Program-made: the position numbers and the translations under genes | NCBI RefSeq assembly: GCF_009828025.1 | Contig: NZ_WTYA01000005.1 | Location: 186,001 to 250,000 of the forward strand | Origin: Qipengyuania algicida | Lineage (GTDB): Bacteria; Pseudomonadota; Alphaproteobacteria; Sphingomonadales; Sphingomonadaceae | Length of the DNA stretch: 64,000 nt | Direction: 5' to 3' | Shown here: positions 26,220 to 34,781 of the stretch, piece by piece | Numbering within the stretch: position 1 is the stretch's first letter | Layout: each line of letters begins with the position of its first letter | The notes under the pieces: generated by a model | What the model was told of the DNA's origin: nothing | Databases searched by the model: none | The model's input: the letters and a program-made list of their open reading frames with translations, nothing else

Positions 26220-26446
26220 TTATCAGCAGAAAGTTGCCAACGATTTAAGTTCGTTGCCGATTGTGCGACTTATGCGACAATTCGCGCATCGGGCACGGCT
26301 CGCCGCACTTGGCAGGGCAGGCGGGAACGCGTGATTTTCCTTGCAGTTGAAGGAGCAATGTCTATATGCGCCCCTCCGCTGCCCCATGGGGACTTCCTAA
26401 CCGCAAGGCAGCCTTAAACCACTACACCGTTCGGAGGTCCCTTGAG
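26220..26446 (+). promoter_or_regulatory. Leader of ornithine decarboxylase, candidate speF-type cis-regulatory RNA
   Basis: A 230-base region between the divergent GGDEF gene and the decarboxylase start. It contains a stem CAACGA/TCGTTG around 26238-26256, direct repeats TGCGAC, and a short open frame. A cis-regulatory RNA named speF is known upstream of alphaproteobacterial ornithine decarboxylase genes, which is why I propose this identity; I cannot score the covariance model by eye. A GGAGG at 26433-26437 serves the decarboxylase. Confidence 0.45.
26358..26417 (+). CDS. Possible 19-residue leader peptide upstream of ornithine decarboxylase
   Basis: ATG 26358 opens a 19-codon frame (MSICAPPLPHGDFLTARQP) ending at TAA 26415-26417, 29 bases before the decarboxylase start. 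AAGGAG precedes the ATG, but only two bases away, which is shorter than ideal; the same site is 10 bases from an ATG at 26366 in the decarboxylase frame. The proline content and position fit an arrest or attenuation peptide. No database support can be claimed. Confidence 0.3.
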   Translation: MSICAPPLPHGDFLTARQP

Positions 26447-27649
26447 TTGTCCAGCTACCCCGATGCAAGGTCTGTAGTCCGCGCCCTCAAGCCGGACGAA
26501 CCTATCATCCTCAATCGCCCGCATGCCGCGGCGCGCGCTGCCCGTTTCTTCCAGAAGAATTTTCCGGGCAAGTCGCTTTATGCGGTCAAGGCCAACCCCT
26601 CGGCCGAGCTGATCGAGCTGCTGTGGGCGAACGGAATCACCCATTACGATGTCGCCTCGATCGCCGAGGTGCGGCTGGTTCGGCGGCTCCTGTCCGAAGC
26701 GGAGCTGTGCTTCATGCATCCGGTGAAGGCGCCGGGCGCGATCCGCGAAGCCTATTTCGATCATGGCGTGCGCACGTTCAGCCTCGATTCGAGCGAGGAA
26801 CTGGCCAAGATCGTTGCGGCGACGACCAGCGAAAATGGCGAACCTGCGCGAAATTTGCGCCTGCTGGTGCGCCTGCGCGTCTCGAGTGAATATTCCGAGC
26901 TGTCGCTGGCCAGTAAGTTCGGGTGCGATCTGACCGAAGCACCTGCGTTGTTGCAGGAATGCCGCCAATGGGCGGACTGGCTCGGCGTGTGTTTCCACGT
27001 CGGCAGCCAGGCGATGACGCCGTTTGCCTATGTCCAGGCGCTCGAACGCGCGCGCGCCGCGATTGCCGAGGCATCGGTGGTGGTCGACGTGGTCGATGTT
27101 GGTGGAGGTTTCCCCAGCGTCTATCCGGGCATGGAACCGCCGCCGCTGGAGGATTACTTCACCATCATCCATCGCCAGTTCGAAGCGCTGCCGATCGCAT
27201 ACAATGCGGAACTTTGGTGCGAGCCGGGGCGTGCGCTTTGCGCGGAATACAGCTCGCTGGTCGTGCGGGTGGAAAAGCGGCGCGGTGACGAGCTGTTCAT
27301 CAATGACGGTTCTTACGGCGCGCTGTTCGACGCCGCCCATGTCGCGTGGAAATTCCCGGTCGTTGCGCTGGAGGACGACCTGATCAAGCCGTTGCAGGAC
27401 TTCGCCTTTTACGGGCCTACCTGCGACGATGCGGATTTCATGGAAGGGCCTTTTGCGCTTCCCGAGGATATCCAGGCGGGCGATTATATCGAGATCGGGA
27501 TGCTCGGCGCTTACGGCGCAGCGATGAAGACGGACTTCAATGGCTTCGGCGCGACCCGGAGCGTTGTCGTTGAGGATGAGCCGATGGCCAGCCTTTACGA
27601 CGGCAGCCGGGTGCGTCCTGCCGCGGACAACGTCGTCAGCCTTCGCTAA
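26447..27649 (+). CDS. Ornithine decarboxylase (PLP, alanine racemase fold)
   Basis: Makes putrescine from ornithine. The 400-residue type III-fold enzyme has the PLP lysine K48 in LYAVKANPS, HVGSQ, a glycine-rich VGGGFPSVYPG, EPGRAL and the active-site cysteine region FYGPTCDDADF, matching eukaryotic-like bacterial ornithine (or lysine/ornithine) decarboxylases. I choose TTG 26447, with GGAGG nine bases upstream and homology starting at once; ATG 26366 would add 27 unrelated residues that coincide with the leader. It feeds the carboxyspermidine genes 2 kb away. Confidence 0.93.
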   Translation: MSSYPDARSVVRALKPDEPIILNRPHAAARAARFFQKNFPGKSLYAVKANPSAELIELLWANGITHYDVASIAEVRLVRRLLSEAELCFMHPVKAPGAIREAYFDHGVRTFSLDSSEELAKIVAATTSENGEPARNLRLLVRLRVSSEYSELSLASKFGCDLTEAPALLQECRQWADWLGVCFHVGSQAMTPFAYVQALERARAAIAEASVVVDVVDVGGGFPSVYPGMEPPPLEDYFTIIHRQFEALPIAYNAELWCEPGRALCAEYSSLVVRVEKRRGDELFINDGSYGALFDAAHVAWKFPVVALEDDLIKPLQDFAFYGPTCDDADFMEGPFALPEDIQAGDYIEIGMLGAYGAAMKTDFNGFGATRSVVVEDEPMASLYDGSRVRPAADNVVSLR

Positions 27650-27803
27650 ACATCCTCTCGCGCGAAATGCCGCTGCGTTGGGATTGCGCGCCGGTCTTGA
27701 GAGAAGAATAGGAGGAGGCACGTGAGGGCAGCGCCGCGCGCGCATTGCTCACAGCCAGCAAGGCCACGAAGGAGCCTGTGGCGGTCATCATGATATTGGG
27801 CAT
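27636..27803 (-). CDS. Possible small secreted protein (55 aa)
   Basis: An ATG-started frame in the gap after ornithine decarboxylase, overlapping its 3' end by 14 bases on the other strand. It would give a short protein with a hydrophobic N-terminus ending in SNARAALP, resembling a signal peptide, then a Ser/Arg-rich tail. Only a weak GGA precedes the start. I do not recognise it, and it may be chance. Confidence 0.2.
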   Translation of the reverse strand: MPNIMMTATGSFVALLAVSNARAALPSRASSYSSLKTGAQSQRSGISRERMFSEG

Positions 27804-28025
27804 TGCAGGGTCCGATAGTCTGGTTGCGACTGAACGGTCGCAGGCGCGGTCTCCGGTGCCAGAAGTGGATTTTCAGCCTTAATTTCGATCTAACGAACAT
27901 GGTTAACGCGGCGTGATGTTCCATGCTTGCGACGAGTCTGCTCTCACCGACCTTCGCCGGCCGACAAACTCACGTAGCACCGAGTTTCAGTAGTGCAATG
28001 AACCGGCTTGAATGACCCGAAATCG
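27650..28025. other. Intergenic stretch without a confident gene
   Basis: Between ornithine decarboxylase and the terminator of the PEP-CTERM gene. Apart from the doubtful 55-residue frame, I see only a TTAACCAT half-site like those bound by CtrA (opposite strand, near 27898-27905). No RNA gene is recognisable. Confidence 0.5.
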
Positions 28026-28062
28026 AAAAGTCGGCCGGATGCTGCAAGAGCTCCCGGCCGAC
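28026..28062 (-). terminator. Rho-independent terminator of the PEP-CTERM gene
   Basis: On the minus strand GTCGGCCGG and CCGGCCGAC form a perfect 9-pair GC-rich stem followed by TTTT. It sits 22 bases beyond the stop of the PEP-CTERM gene at 28085. Confidence 0.75.
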
Positions 28063-28084
28063 GATTTTAAGCGAAACGATCTGA

Positions 28085-28663
28085 TCAGGCGAAGGTCAGT
28101 TGGGCGCGATTACGCACAACCTTTGCCCCGCGCTTGCGCATGGCAAAGCCGACGGCGCCGAAGCCCAGGATCAGCAGAGCCCAAGTCGCCGGTTCGGGAA
28201 CGGCAGCCGTGGGGGCAGTATATGTGATATTGCCGCCATAGGTCGCCGCCGTATTCGCGCTGCCCTGAACCGTGAGGGTGTAAGTTCCCATCATGGTGTT
28301 GAGCAGGATATTGCCGGTCTCGACCAAGCCAGTAGGGGTGAGCGAGAAGTCGTACTCAGTACCGCTCGTATCGGTCAGGAAAATCCGCGAAAAGTCGATG
28401 TCGCCGCTGATTGCGCCGGTCATCATATTGGTGGTCGCGGAATTGGTGATCGAACTGCCAGTGGTTCCTGTCTGCGGAAGGGTGAAGGTGGCCGAGTCAG
28501 AAAACGATCCGGCACTGGTGCTGCCAGCAACAATCCAGTTGCAGACCGAATCTGCGGTGGTGCAGGTCGTCGGTGACGGGATCAGCGTCAGTGCCGCACT
28601 GGCAGGTGCTGCCAGCGACACAGCAGCAGCTGCCCCCGCTACAAAAAGCGCGTGTTTGATCAT
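28085..28663 (-). CDS. PEPxxWA-CTERM sorting domain protein
   Basis: Secreted protein of 192 residues: signal peptide to about PASA (residue 23), a Thr/Ser-rich beta-sandwich-like body with one early cysteine pair (TCTTADSVCNW), and a C-terminal sorting signal VPEPATWALLILGFGAVGFAMRKR, i.e. PEP motif, hydrophobic helix and basic end. Such proteins are processed by an exosortase/XrtA-like system, not present in this window. ATG 28663 has AAAGG upstream. Similar in plan to the protein at 29917. Function of the body unknown. Confidence 0.9.
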   Translation of the reverse strand: MIKHALFVAGAAAAVSLAAPASAALTLIPSPTTCTTADSVCNWIVAGSTSAGSFSDSATFTLPQTGTTGSSITNSATTNMMTGAISGDIDFSRIFLTDTSGTEYDFSLTPTGLVETGNILLNTMMGTYTLTVQGSANTAATYGGNITYTAPTAAVPEPATWALLILGFGAVGFAMRKRGAKVVRNRAQLTFA

Positions 28664-29073
28664 GAAATAGGCCTTTCTGAAATATACGGATTTTCGGTGC
28701 GACCGACCGCATTTCCGTACCCGGCCCAGAAGTCCTCCGCAGGGCCAAATACTTGCGACCAATCTGCATCAAAGCAGTCCCAACACGCCCATGGACGCAA
28801 TGAGAGTACCTAAATGCTGGGTGAAATGTTCTGTTCTTGGGAACGCCACCGCATGTCCCGAAGCAAATATGCTTAACGAATGGTTAGGTTCCGGAAATAA
28901 TTACACATACGCAATGCGTTCCACAGTGGGACATTTTTGTCGTAGTGGCACGGCTGGGTCGGCAGTCGCTACGGGGTGCTATGCGCCGTCGGTGCGAGGG
29001 GCGATTTTGATTTGATCGATTTTCGCTTTAAATTTCAGCGTGAATGGCAGGGCGGTAAAGCCGCAGGCTTCGT
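28664..29073. other. Promoter region upstream of the PEP-CTERM gene
   Basis: About 410 bases without a credible gene, less GC-rich than its surroundings around 28860-28930. It contains a CtrA-like site (listed separately). A 74-codon open frame on the plus strand from 28791 has no ribosome site or family resemblance. Confidence 0.5.
28873..28887 (-). promoter_or_regulatory. CtrA-like binding site
   Basis: Read on the minus strand as CTAACCATTCGTTAA, one mismatch from TTAA-N7-TTAA, the consensus of the alphaproteobacterial cell-cycle regulator CtrA. It is about 210 bases upstream of the PEP-CTERM gene start, which is far for direct activation. Confidence 0.35.
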
Positions 29074-29784
29074 TCAATCCGCAAACCCCACGAAGCGCGC
29101 GACATCGTCGATCTTTCGGCGGTCGCTGACGACCGCATTGGCCGGAAAGTCTTCGTCCGGCCAGCCCATTGCCACGCATATCATGATGACCTGATCGTCC
29201 GGGATCTGCGCATGTTCACGCACGACAGGGCTTTGCATTATGCCCTGGCTGTTGATGACGCAGCCGAGGCCGCGCGACCAGGCCGCATTGACCAGTGCGT
29301 TGGTTACCGCGCCGCAATCGAACGGCGCGATGTCGCTACCCAGCAATTCCCGGTCATAAGTCACCACGATCGAAACCGGCGCGTCGAACTGGCGAAATCC
29401 ACGCAGAACCCAGTCTTGCCGCCCGTCCTTGTCCTCCCGTGCGATCCCCATGGCGCCGAACAATTGCTTGGCGACAGCGATCTGGCGTTCACGATGGGAC
29501 GGAGGCTGCGTGTCGTGTCGACGGAACTCTCGGCTGTCGGGCTTGCCGGCGAGGATGCCCTCGGTGTTGCCTTTGCGGATGGCGGCAAGCGCGTCACCCG
29601 CAACTACGGTGAAGTTCCAGCACTGATTGTTGTAGGATGAGGGCGCCCGGGTCGCGAGCGCGATGACTTCCTCGATCAGCGCACGGGGCACTGGACGATC
29701 GGAAAAGCCGCGGATGGAGCGACGGCCCAGAACCACCTCGTCATAGGAACGGAGTTGGGATTCGGGGCTTGTGACGTCTTCCAT
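29074..29784 (-). CDS. Nitroreductase family oxidoreductase
   Basis: FMN-dependent reductase of 236 residues with RRSIRGFSDRPVP at the N-terminus, APSSYNNQCWNF and a C-terminal GWPDEDFPANAV; this pattern suits the broad-specificity nitroreductase group. Substrate unknown (nitroaromatics, quinones or enones are family possibilities). ATG 29784 has GAGAGG at 8 bases and is preferred over 29805. Its two neighbours are both PEP-CTERM proteins on the same strand. Confidence 0.9.
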   Translation of the reverse strand: MEDVTSPESQLRSYDEVVLGRRSIRGFSDRPVPRALIEEVIALATRAPSSYNNQCWNFTVVAGDALAAIRKGNTEGILAGKPDSREFRRHDTQPPSHRERQIAVAKQLFGAMGIAREDKDGRQDWVLRGFRQFDAPVSIVVTYDRELLGSDIAPFDCGAVTNALVNAAWSRGLGCVINSQGIMQSPVVREHAQIPDDQVIMICVAMGWPDEDFPANAVVSDRRKIDDVARFVGFAD

Positions 29785-29868
29785 TAGGTCGTGCCTCTCT
29801 CGCATATCACGAGTTTGGAACTGGCGGATGACCAGACCAGGGTCAATGCGGTCATAGAGTGCAGACGC

Positions 29869-29896
29869 AAAAAAGGGGCTCGAAAACCCCCTTTAA
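29869..29896 (-). terminator. Rho-independent terminator of the second PEP-CTERM gene
   Basis: On the minus strand a GGGG...CCCC stem is followed by six T. It lies 20 bases after the stop at 29917 and before the nitroreductase start. Confidence 0.75.
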
Positions 29897-29916
29897 GCTC
29901 CGAAGGAGATCGAAGT

Positions 29917-30477
29917 TCAGGCGAACTTCAGCGTTGCGCGGGTGGTACCCGCCTTGGCGCTGCGGCGACGCATCGAGAAGCCGATCGCACCGAAGCCGAG
30001 GATCATCAGGGCCCAGGTGGCGGGTTCCGGAACGGCGCTCAGGGTAACGGACGCAGTGTAACCGTTGCCGTCCGATCCGCTGGTGCCTTGCACGTGCAGT
30101 TCGTAGCTGCCTGCGAGTGCACCACCGGTGGGCAGCAGAAATGCCTGCGAGGGATTGCCGTTATTAATCGTGAAATTGTAGACGGTGCTGTCCGGGCCAG
30201 CGCCTGGGCCAACCAGCCATGCGCTCGTGAAATCGACGTTGCCAGCGATGCTGATTTCGCCAACCTGAGATGCGACAGTGCCGTTGTTCGGGAAGGTCAG
30301 GGTAAAGTAGTCATCGAAAGCGCCCATATTCGCGGGTGCGAAAATGCCGCCGGTGCAGGTTTTAGCACAGTCGCCAGAAGTAAAGTTGATGTTGCCGACA
30401 AAGTCAGCTGCTTGCGCTGGTGCCGTAGCGGCCAAGCCAGCTGCGACGATAGCGGCCAGAGTGAGATTCTTGAACAT
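29917..30477 (-). CDS. PEPxxWA-CTERM sorting domain protein (paralogue)
   Basis: Secreted protein of 186 residues: signal peptide ending PAQAADF, a short C-x3-C segment (CAKTCTGG), the FxDxY-type FDDYFTLTF motif, then a beta-rich body and the sorting tail VPEPATWALMILGFGAIGFSMRRR. Layout and motifs parallel the protein at 28085, so the two are probably ancient duplicates. ATG 30477 follows GAGGGAA. Independent terminator and promoter region suggest a separate transcript. Confidence 0.9.
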   Translation of the reverse strand: MFKNLTLAAIVAAGLAATAPAQAADFVGNINFTSGDCAKTCTGGIFAPANMGAFDDYFTLTFPNNGTVASQVGEISIAGNVDFTSAWLVGPGAGPDSTVYNFTINNGNPSQAFLLPTGGALAGSYELHVQGTSGSDGNGYTASVTLSAVPEPATWALMILGFGAIGFSMRRRSAKAGTTRATLKFA

Positions 30478-30571
30478 GTTAGTTTCCCTCAATTGATTGC
30501 CACAGGCGACCTATTGCGAATTCACGAACCTACACAGAAAGGAGCCCAACTGCTCGTCCGTTAGCTTCGAC

Positions 30572-30586
30572 CTAAACGCTTCTTAA
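30572..30586 (+). promoter_or_regulatory. CtrA-like site upstream of the second PEP-CTERM gene
   Basis: CTAA-N7-TTAA, the same one-mismatch form of the CtrA consensus as at 28873, about 95 bases upstream of the gene start. Orientation is ambiguous because the motif is symmetric. Confidence 0.3.
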
Positions 30587-30734
30587 TGATTCGGAAAGAC
30601 ATCTAAGTGGCAAAAGTTCCTGAAATGAAACGACTGTGTCATAGTGATACACAGCTAAGCGCGTTTCATTAACTTTGGATTGGCGGAAACCTTAATCACC
30701 AAATGCTGGGCGCAAAACCATGCGCCGACAGGGC

Positions 30735-31955
30735 TCATGCAGCGCGCAAAAGCGCCAGATCGAGCCGGTCCCAGATCTCCACGAGGGCATCGGCGAGTTC
30801 GTGCATCATTGCCTCGTCATGCGCGGGGCCAGGCGTAAAGCGCAGCCTTTCGGTGCCGCGCGGAACTGTGGGAAAGTTTATCGGCTGGACGTAAATCCCG
30901 TATTCGGCGAGTAGGATATCGCTGATCTTCTTCGCACGCACCGGATCTCCTACCATCACCGGCACGATGTGGGTGGTGGTGTCCATCACCGGAATGCCCT
31001 TTTCGGTGAGGATCGCCTTGAGCGTAGCGGCTGCTGCCTGTTGCGCGTCGCGCTCCTCGCTGGAGGATTTCAGGTGGCGGACCGATGCCAGCACGCCCGC
31101 GACAAGGACCGGGCTGAGCGAGGTGGTGAAGATGAAACCGGGCGCGTAGGAGCGGATGCAGTCGATGATCCGCGTATCGGCGGCGATATAGCCTCCCATA
31201 ACGCCAAACGCCTTGCCCAGCGTCCCTTCGATGATGTCGATCCGGTGCGCGGCCTCGTCGCGCTCCGAAATACCGCCGCCGCGCGCGCCGTACATCCCGA
31301 CCGCATGGACCTCGTCGATATAGGTCAGCGCATTGTATTTCTCGGCCAGGTCGCAGATCGCGTGGATCGGTGCGACATCGCCGTCCATCGAATAGACGCT
31401 CTCGAACGCGATCACCTTGGGAGTCGCTTCTTCCTCGGCAGCGAGCAGTGTTTCGAGGTGCTCGAGATCGTTGTGCCGGAAGACGCGCTTCTCGCAGCCC
31501 GAATTGCGGATGCCCGCGATCATGCTGGCGTGATTGAGTTCGTCGGAAAAGATCACGCAACCGGGCAGAAGCTTGGCCAGCGTGGCCAGCGTCGCCTCGT
31601 TCGAGACGTAGCCGCTGGTGAAGAGCAGCGCGCCTTCCTTGCCGTGGAGATCGGCAAGCTCCGCTTCGAGATCGACGTGGTAATGCGTGTTGCCGCCGAT
31701 ATTGCGCGTGCCGCCGGAGCCTGCGCCGACATCATGCAGCGCCTCTTCCATCGCTTCGATCACCTTGGGGTGTTGTCCCATCGCGAGGTAATCGTTCGAA
31801 CACCAGACCGTCACCGGCTTGGGGCCATTGTGTCCGGCAAAGCAGCGCGCGTTGGGGAATGCACCTTTGTTGCGCAGGATATCGATGAACACGCGATAGC
31901 GACCTTCCGCGTGCAAGCGGTCGATAGCCTGGTCGAAAATCTGATTGTAATTCAT
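30735..31955 (-). CDS. hemA: 5-aminolevulinate synthase
   Basis: PLP enzyme condensing glycine and succinyl-CoA, the C4 entry to tetrapyrroles typical of alphaproteobacteria. The 406-residue protein begins [23 protein letters not shown] and contains [31 protein letters not shown] and the PLP-lysine segment [19 protein letters not shown] 31955 starts at family homology; a frame to 32069 is not conserved. It lies 120 bases downstream of murI, same strand. Confidence 0.97.
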   Translation of the reverse strand: MNYNQIFDQAIDRLHAEGRYRVFIDILRNKGAFPNARCFAGHNGPKPVTVWCSNDYLAMGQHPKVIEAMEEALHDVGAGSGGTRNIGGNTHYHVDLEAELADLHGKEGALLFTSGYVSNEATLATLAKLLPGCVIFSDELNHASMIAGIRNSGCEKRVFRHNDLEHLETLLAAEEEATPKVIAFESVYSMDGDVAPIHAICDLAEKYNALTYIDEVHAVGMYGARGGGISERDEAAHRIDIIEGTLGKAFGVMGGYIAADTRIIDCIRSYAPGFIFTTSLSPVLVAGVLASVRHLKSSSEERDAQQAAAATLKAILTEKGIPVMDTTTHIVPVMVGDPVRAKKISDILLAEYGIYVQPINFPTVPRGTERLRFTPGPAHDEAMMHELADALVEIWDRLDLALLRAA

Positions 31956-32075
31956 TGGCTGAAGCGCCTCACATAGCCACAGCGCCGGTTCCCCATCCCG
32001 GCAGGGTGGCAAGCCATGTAGTGTCTCAGGATCAATTTCGCCACAGCGATCTTTGCGAGCGATTCGCAAGTAAAC

Positions 32076-32870
32076 TCAGAAGCGTTCGAGGCTTGTGAGA
32101 TCGCGCGCGCCAAGCGCGGGGCGCAGGCGCTCCCAGTCGTCCAGCGATCCGGTGGTGATCGCGCGATCGGCTTCGTGCCGCGCGAAAGCCTGTCCTTCGG
32201 TCAAGACAGCGATCCGCCGTGCAATTCCCGCCGATCCATCGACCAGCGCCACGTCATTGCCCATCACTGCGCGGATTTCGTCGGCGAGCAGCGGGAAGTG
32301 AGTGCAGGCAAGAACCAGCGTATCGATCGCCTCGGCATGAGGCTGGGCGAGAAGTCCTTCGAGTTCCTGCTCGACCGCGACGGGATCGATCTGCTGCCCG
32401 CGCAGCTTGTCTTCGGCGAGTGCGACCAGCCCGTTGGCACCATGGCGCAGCAGGTGCCTGCCCGAAGCAAACTCATTCTCGAGTCGGTCGACATAGCCCT
32501 GTCGAACGGTGGCTTGCGTGCCGAGTAGGCCGATGACGCCGCTCCTCGTCATCGCGGCGGCAGGCTTGATCGCCGGGACGGTGCCGACGATCGGCGTTTC
32601 TAGAACGTCGCGCACCATGGCGAGTGCTATCGTGCTGGCGGTGTTGCAGGCGATGCAGATCAGGCGCGGTTGCCAGCGTTCGGCCATCCGACCCAGCAGG
32701 CCGCAAACGCGCGCGGCAACCTCCGCCTCGCTCTTCGTGCCATAGGGCAGGCCTGCGATGTCCGCGGCATAGATCACCGGCGCTTGCGGCAGGGCCTTAC
32801 GCAGCTCGTCGAGCACGGTCAGACCGCCGACACCCGAATCGAACAACAGTATGGGAGCGCTTGCGTCCAC
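32076..32870 (-). CDS. murI: Glutamate racemase
   Basis: Makes D-glutamate for peptidoglycan. Both catalytic cysteines are present, in IACNTAS and LACTHFPLL, along with FDSGVGGLTV and GLPYGTKS. I set the start at GTG 32870 (264 residues), a few codons before the conserved ILLFDSG; GTG 32891 and ATG 32954 are alternatives and none has a strong ribosome site. Divergent from plsY, with a perfect 12-base palindrome in the gap. Confidence 0.94.
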   Translation of the reverse strand: MDASAPILLFDSGVGGLTVLDELRKALPQAPVIYAADIAGLPYGTKSEAEVAARVCGLLGRMAERWQPRLICIACNTASTIALAMVRDVLETPIVGTVPAIKPAAAMTRSGVIGLLGTQATVRQGYVDRLENEFASGRHLLRHGANGLVALAEDKLRGQQIDPVAVEQELEGLLAQPHAEAIDTLVLACTHFPLLADEIRAVMGNDVALVDGSAGIARRIAVLTEGQAFARHEADRAITTGSLDDWERLRPALGARDLTSLERF

Positions 32871-32940
32871 TATGGAGATAGTGCCTTTCACATTGGCTTT
32901 GCCGGCCTTACGCTGACCGATATGGCAGGCTTGCGGTTTC

Positions 32941-32952
32941 GACAAATTTGTC
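32941..32952. promoter_or_regulatory. 12-bp perfect palindrome between murI and plsY
   Basis: GACAAATTTGTC is its own reverse complement and sits in the divergent promoter region, 22 bases before the plsY start. It has the size of a dimeric-repressor operator; no regulator is identified. Confidence 0.3.
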
Positions 32953-32974
32953 ATGCCACGATAGGGGGTCGCGA

Positions 32975-33592
32975 ATGATTGTGCACACACTTCTGGCTGC
33001 CGCAGTGGGCTATCTGCTCGGTTCGATTCCTTTCGGTCTGCTTTTGACCCGCGCGGCGGGGCTCGGCGATGTGCGCAGTATCGGGAGCGGCAATATCGGC
33101 GCGACCAATGTGCTGCGCACCGGCAACAAGAAACTTGCCGCCGCGACGCTGTTGCTCGATCTGCTCAAGGGGTTGTTTGCGGTACTACTGGTGCGCTGGC
33201 TGTTCGTGCATCCTGACATTTTGCCCCAAGCCGCGTGGGGGCCTGTTCCGGTGGGCGCGCTGGCCGCGGTGCTGGGGCACTGTTTTCCCGTCTGGCTGGG
33301 CTTCAAGGGGGGCAAGGGCGTGGCCACCAATGCCGGGGTCAGCTTCGGGCTCGGCTGGCCGCTGGGGCTGGCCTATGCACTGGTGTGGCTGGCGGTGCTC
33401 GGCCTGTCGCGGATCAGCTCGCTCGCCGGGATGAGCGCGGTCTGCGCCGCCGCGATAGCCGCCGCCTTGCTCGGCTATGTCGCCTATGTCCCGGTGCTGG
33501 CGCTGATCGCAGTGCTGGTGCTGTGGCTCCACCGCGCCAATCTGAAACGTCTTGCCGATGGGACCGAACCGAAAGTCGGATCGAAGAAATAG
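32975..33592 (+). CDS. plsY: Glycerol-3-phosphate acyltransferase PlsY
   Basis: Membrane enzyme transferring an acyl group from acyl-phosphate to glycerol 3-phosphate. The 205-residue protein has about five helices and the three PlsY motifs: GSIPFG, GSGNIGATNVLR and the glycine-rich GFKGGKGVATNAG. Start ATG 32975. The stop TAG overlaps the dprA GTG by one base. Confidence 0.96.
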   Translation: MIVHTLLAAAVGYLLGSIPFGLLLTRAAGLGDVRSIGSGNIGATNVLRTGNKKLAAATLLLDLLKGLFAVLLVRWLFVHPDILPQAAWGPVPVGALAAVLGHCFPVWLGFKGGKGVATNAGVSFGLGWPLGLAYALVWLAVLGLSRISSLAGMSAVCAAAIAAALLGYVAYVPVLALIAVLVLWLHRANLKRLADGTEPKVGSKK

Positions 33593-34692
33593 TGCACGGG
33601 TCCGCGCCAGCGCTGTCGCAGCAGGAGGCGTTTGCGCGCATTCGGCTGCTGCGTTCGCCGCGCATCGGCCCGATCAGCTATGCCCAGCTGTTGGCGCGCT
33701 TCGGGACGGCTGTCGCGGCGCTGGAGGCTCTGCCCGACCTCGGCAAGCGCGGCGGGAGCGAATACCGCGCTGCACCTGTCGCGCAGATCGAGCGCGAAGT
33801 GGAGGACGTCCGCCGGGCGGGCGCGAAATATCTGTTCCACGACCAGCCCGATTATCCCGCGCTACTCGCCGAAATCGACGGTGCGCCGCCGATCCTGACT
33901 TGGCGGGGCGATCTGGCGCTGGCGGCAAAGCCCTGCGTCGCGATGGTCGGCGCGCGCAACGCCAGCGCGGCGGCGTTGAAGCTGGCGCGCGAATTTGCCA
34001 GCGCGCTCGCCGGGGCGGGGTTTACGGTGGTGTCGGGCCTTGCGCGCTGGATCGACGGGGCGGCGCATGAGGGCGCTCTGCCCGCGACCATCGGCGTGAT
34101 CGCGAGCGGGATCGACATCGCATATCCCCCGCAACATGCCGCTTTGCAGGACCGGATCGCGGGCGAGGGGCTGCTGCTGGCCGAACAGCCCCCTGGCACC
34201 GAACCGCGCGGAAGCCATTTTCCTAGCCGCAACCGCATTATCGCCGGGCTCGCGGCAGGAACGCTGGTGGTCGAGGCCGCTCCGAAGTCCGGCAGCCTCA
34301 TCACCGCACGGCTGGCGGGCGAGGCAGGGCGCGAGGTCATGGCGATCCCCGGCAGCCCGCTCGACGCGCGCAGCCACGGGTGCAACCACCTCATCCGCGA
34401 AGGCGCGATGCTGGTGCAGACGCCGAAGGATGTGGTGGAACTGCTGAGCGGTTTCGACGGTCCGCGAGGTGGCGAGTGGCTTCGACTATGCCCCGGAAGA
34501 TTTGGCCGAGGCCGAGCCCGCCGACCTCGCCAGCCTGCTCACCAGCGCCCCGGTGGGCGTCGACGAACTGATCCGCCAGTCGGGCGACAGCGCGGCTTCG
34601 CTGCAACTGGCGCTGTTGGAGCTGGAGATCGCAGGGCGGCTGGAGCGGCATGCTGGGGGGCGGGTGAGTTTGGTTTAAGGACAACTACATGA
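33592..34692 (+). CDS. dprA: DNA-processing protein DprA, frame broken before its C-terminal domain
   Basis: Loads RecA on incoming single-stranded DNA during natural transformation. The N-terminal region and Rossmann-like core are intact ([80 protein letters not shown]). After about residue 290 the frame drifts into an arginine-rich, non-homologous tail ending at 34692, while the proper winged-helix end is encoded in the next frame (34469-34678). One extra base around 34440-34469 explains this. GTG 33592 overlaps plsY. Confidence 0.9.
   Translation: MHGSAPALSQQEAFARIRLLRSPRIGPISYAQLLARFGTAVAALEALPDLGKRGGSEYRAAPVAQIEREVEDVRRAGAKYLFHDQPDYPALLAEIDGAPPILTWRGDLALAAKPCVAMVGARNASAAALKLAREFASALAGAGFTVVSGLARWIDGAAHEGALPATIGVIASGIDIAYPPQHAALQDRIAGEGLLLAEQPPGTEPRGSHFPSRNRIIAGLAAGTLVVEAAPKSGSLITARLAGEAGREVMAIPGSPLDARSHGCNHLIREGAMLVQTPKDVVELLSGFDGPRGGEWLRLCPGRFGRGRARRPRQPAHQRPGGRRRTDPPVGRQRGFAATGAVGAGDRRAAGAACWGAGEFGLRTTT
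34469..34678 (+). pseudogene. Detached DprA winged-helix C-terminal domain
   Basis: About 69 residues in the +1 frame relative to dprA: acidic linker, then [31 protein letters not shown] winged helix and [14 protein letters not shown], the standard DprA C-terminus, ending in TAA. It has no internal stop, so the frame change is recent, or an assembly error. A GTG at 34469 could allow re-initiation, but no ribosome site is clear. Confidence 0.7.
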
Positions 34693-34781
34693 AAGCCGAT
34701 GCTTCGTCAGTTGCAAATCACGGCTTACATCGTCCCAAAGCGATTGCTTCGATTGAATTTTACGATAAGCTCTATCGCTGA
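34689..34781 (+). CDS. Small ORF (30 aa) coupled to the AT-rich membrane gene
   Basis: ATG 34689 is preceded by AAGGA at 7 bases and opens a 30-codon frame (begins [15 protein letters not shown], ends EFYDKLYR). Its TGA overlaps the ATG of the following gene (TGATG). The good ribosome site and coupling make translation likely. No family recognised; it may serve only to couple translation from dprA into the inserted gene. Confidence 0.45.
   Translation: MKADASSVANHGLHRPKAIASIEFYDKLYR

Noticed and set aside
26366..26446. ATG 26366 as the ornithine decarboxylase start
   Set aside because: The added 27 residues lack homology and coincide with the leader; TTG 26447 has GGAGG. Not excluded, since AAGGAG lies 10 bases before the ATG.
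28791..29015. 74-codon plus-strand frame in the PEP-CTERM promoter region
   Set aside because: No ribosome site, no family resemblance, and rich in scattered Cys/Met typical of random frames.
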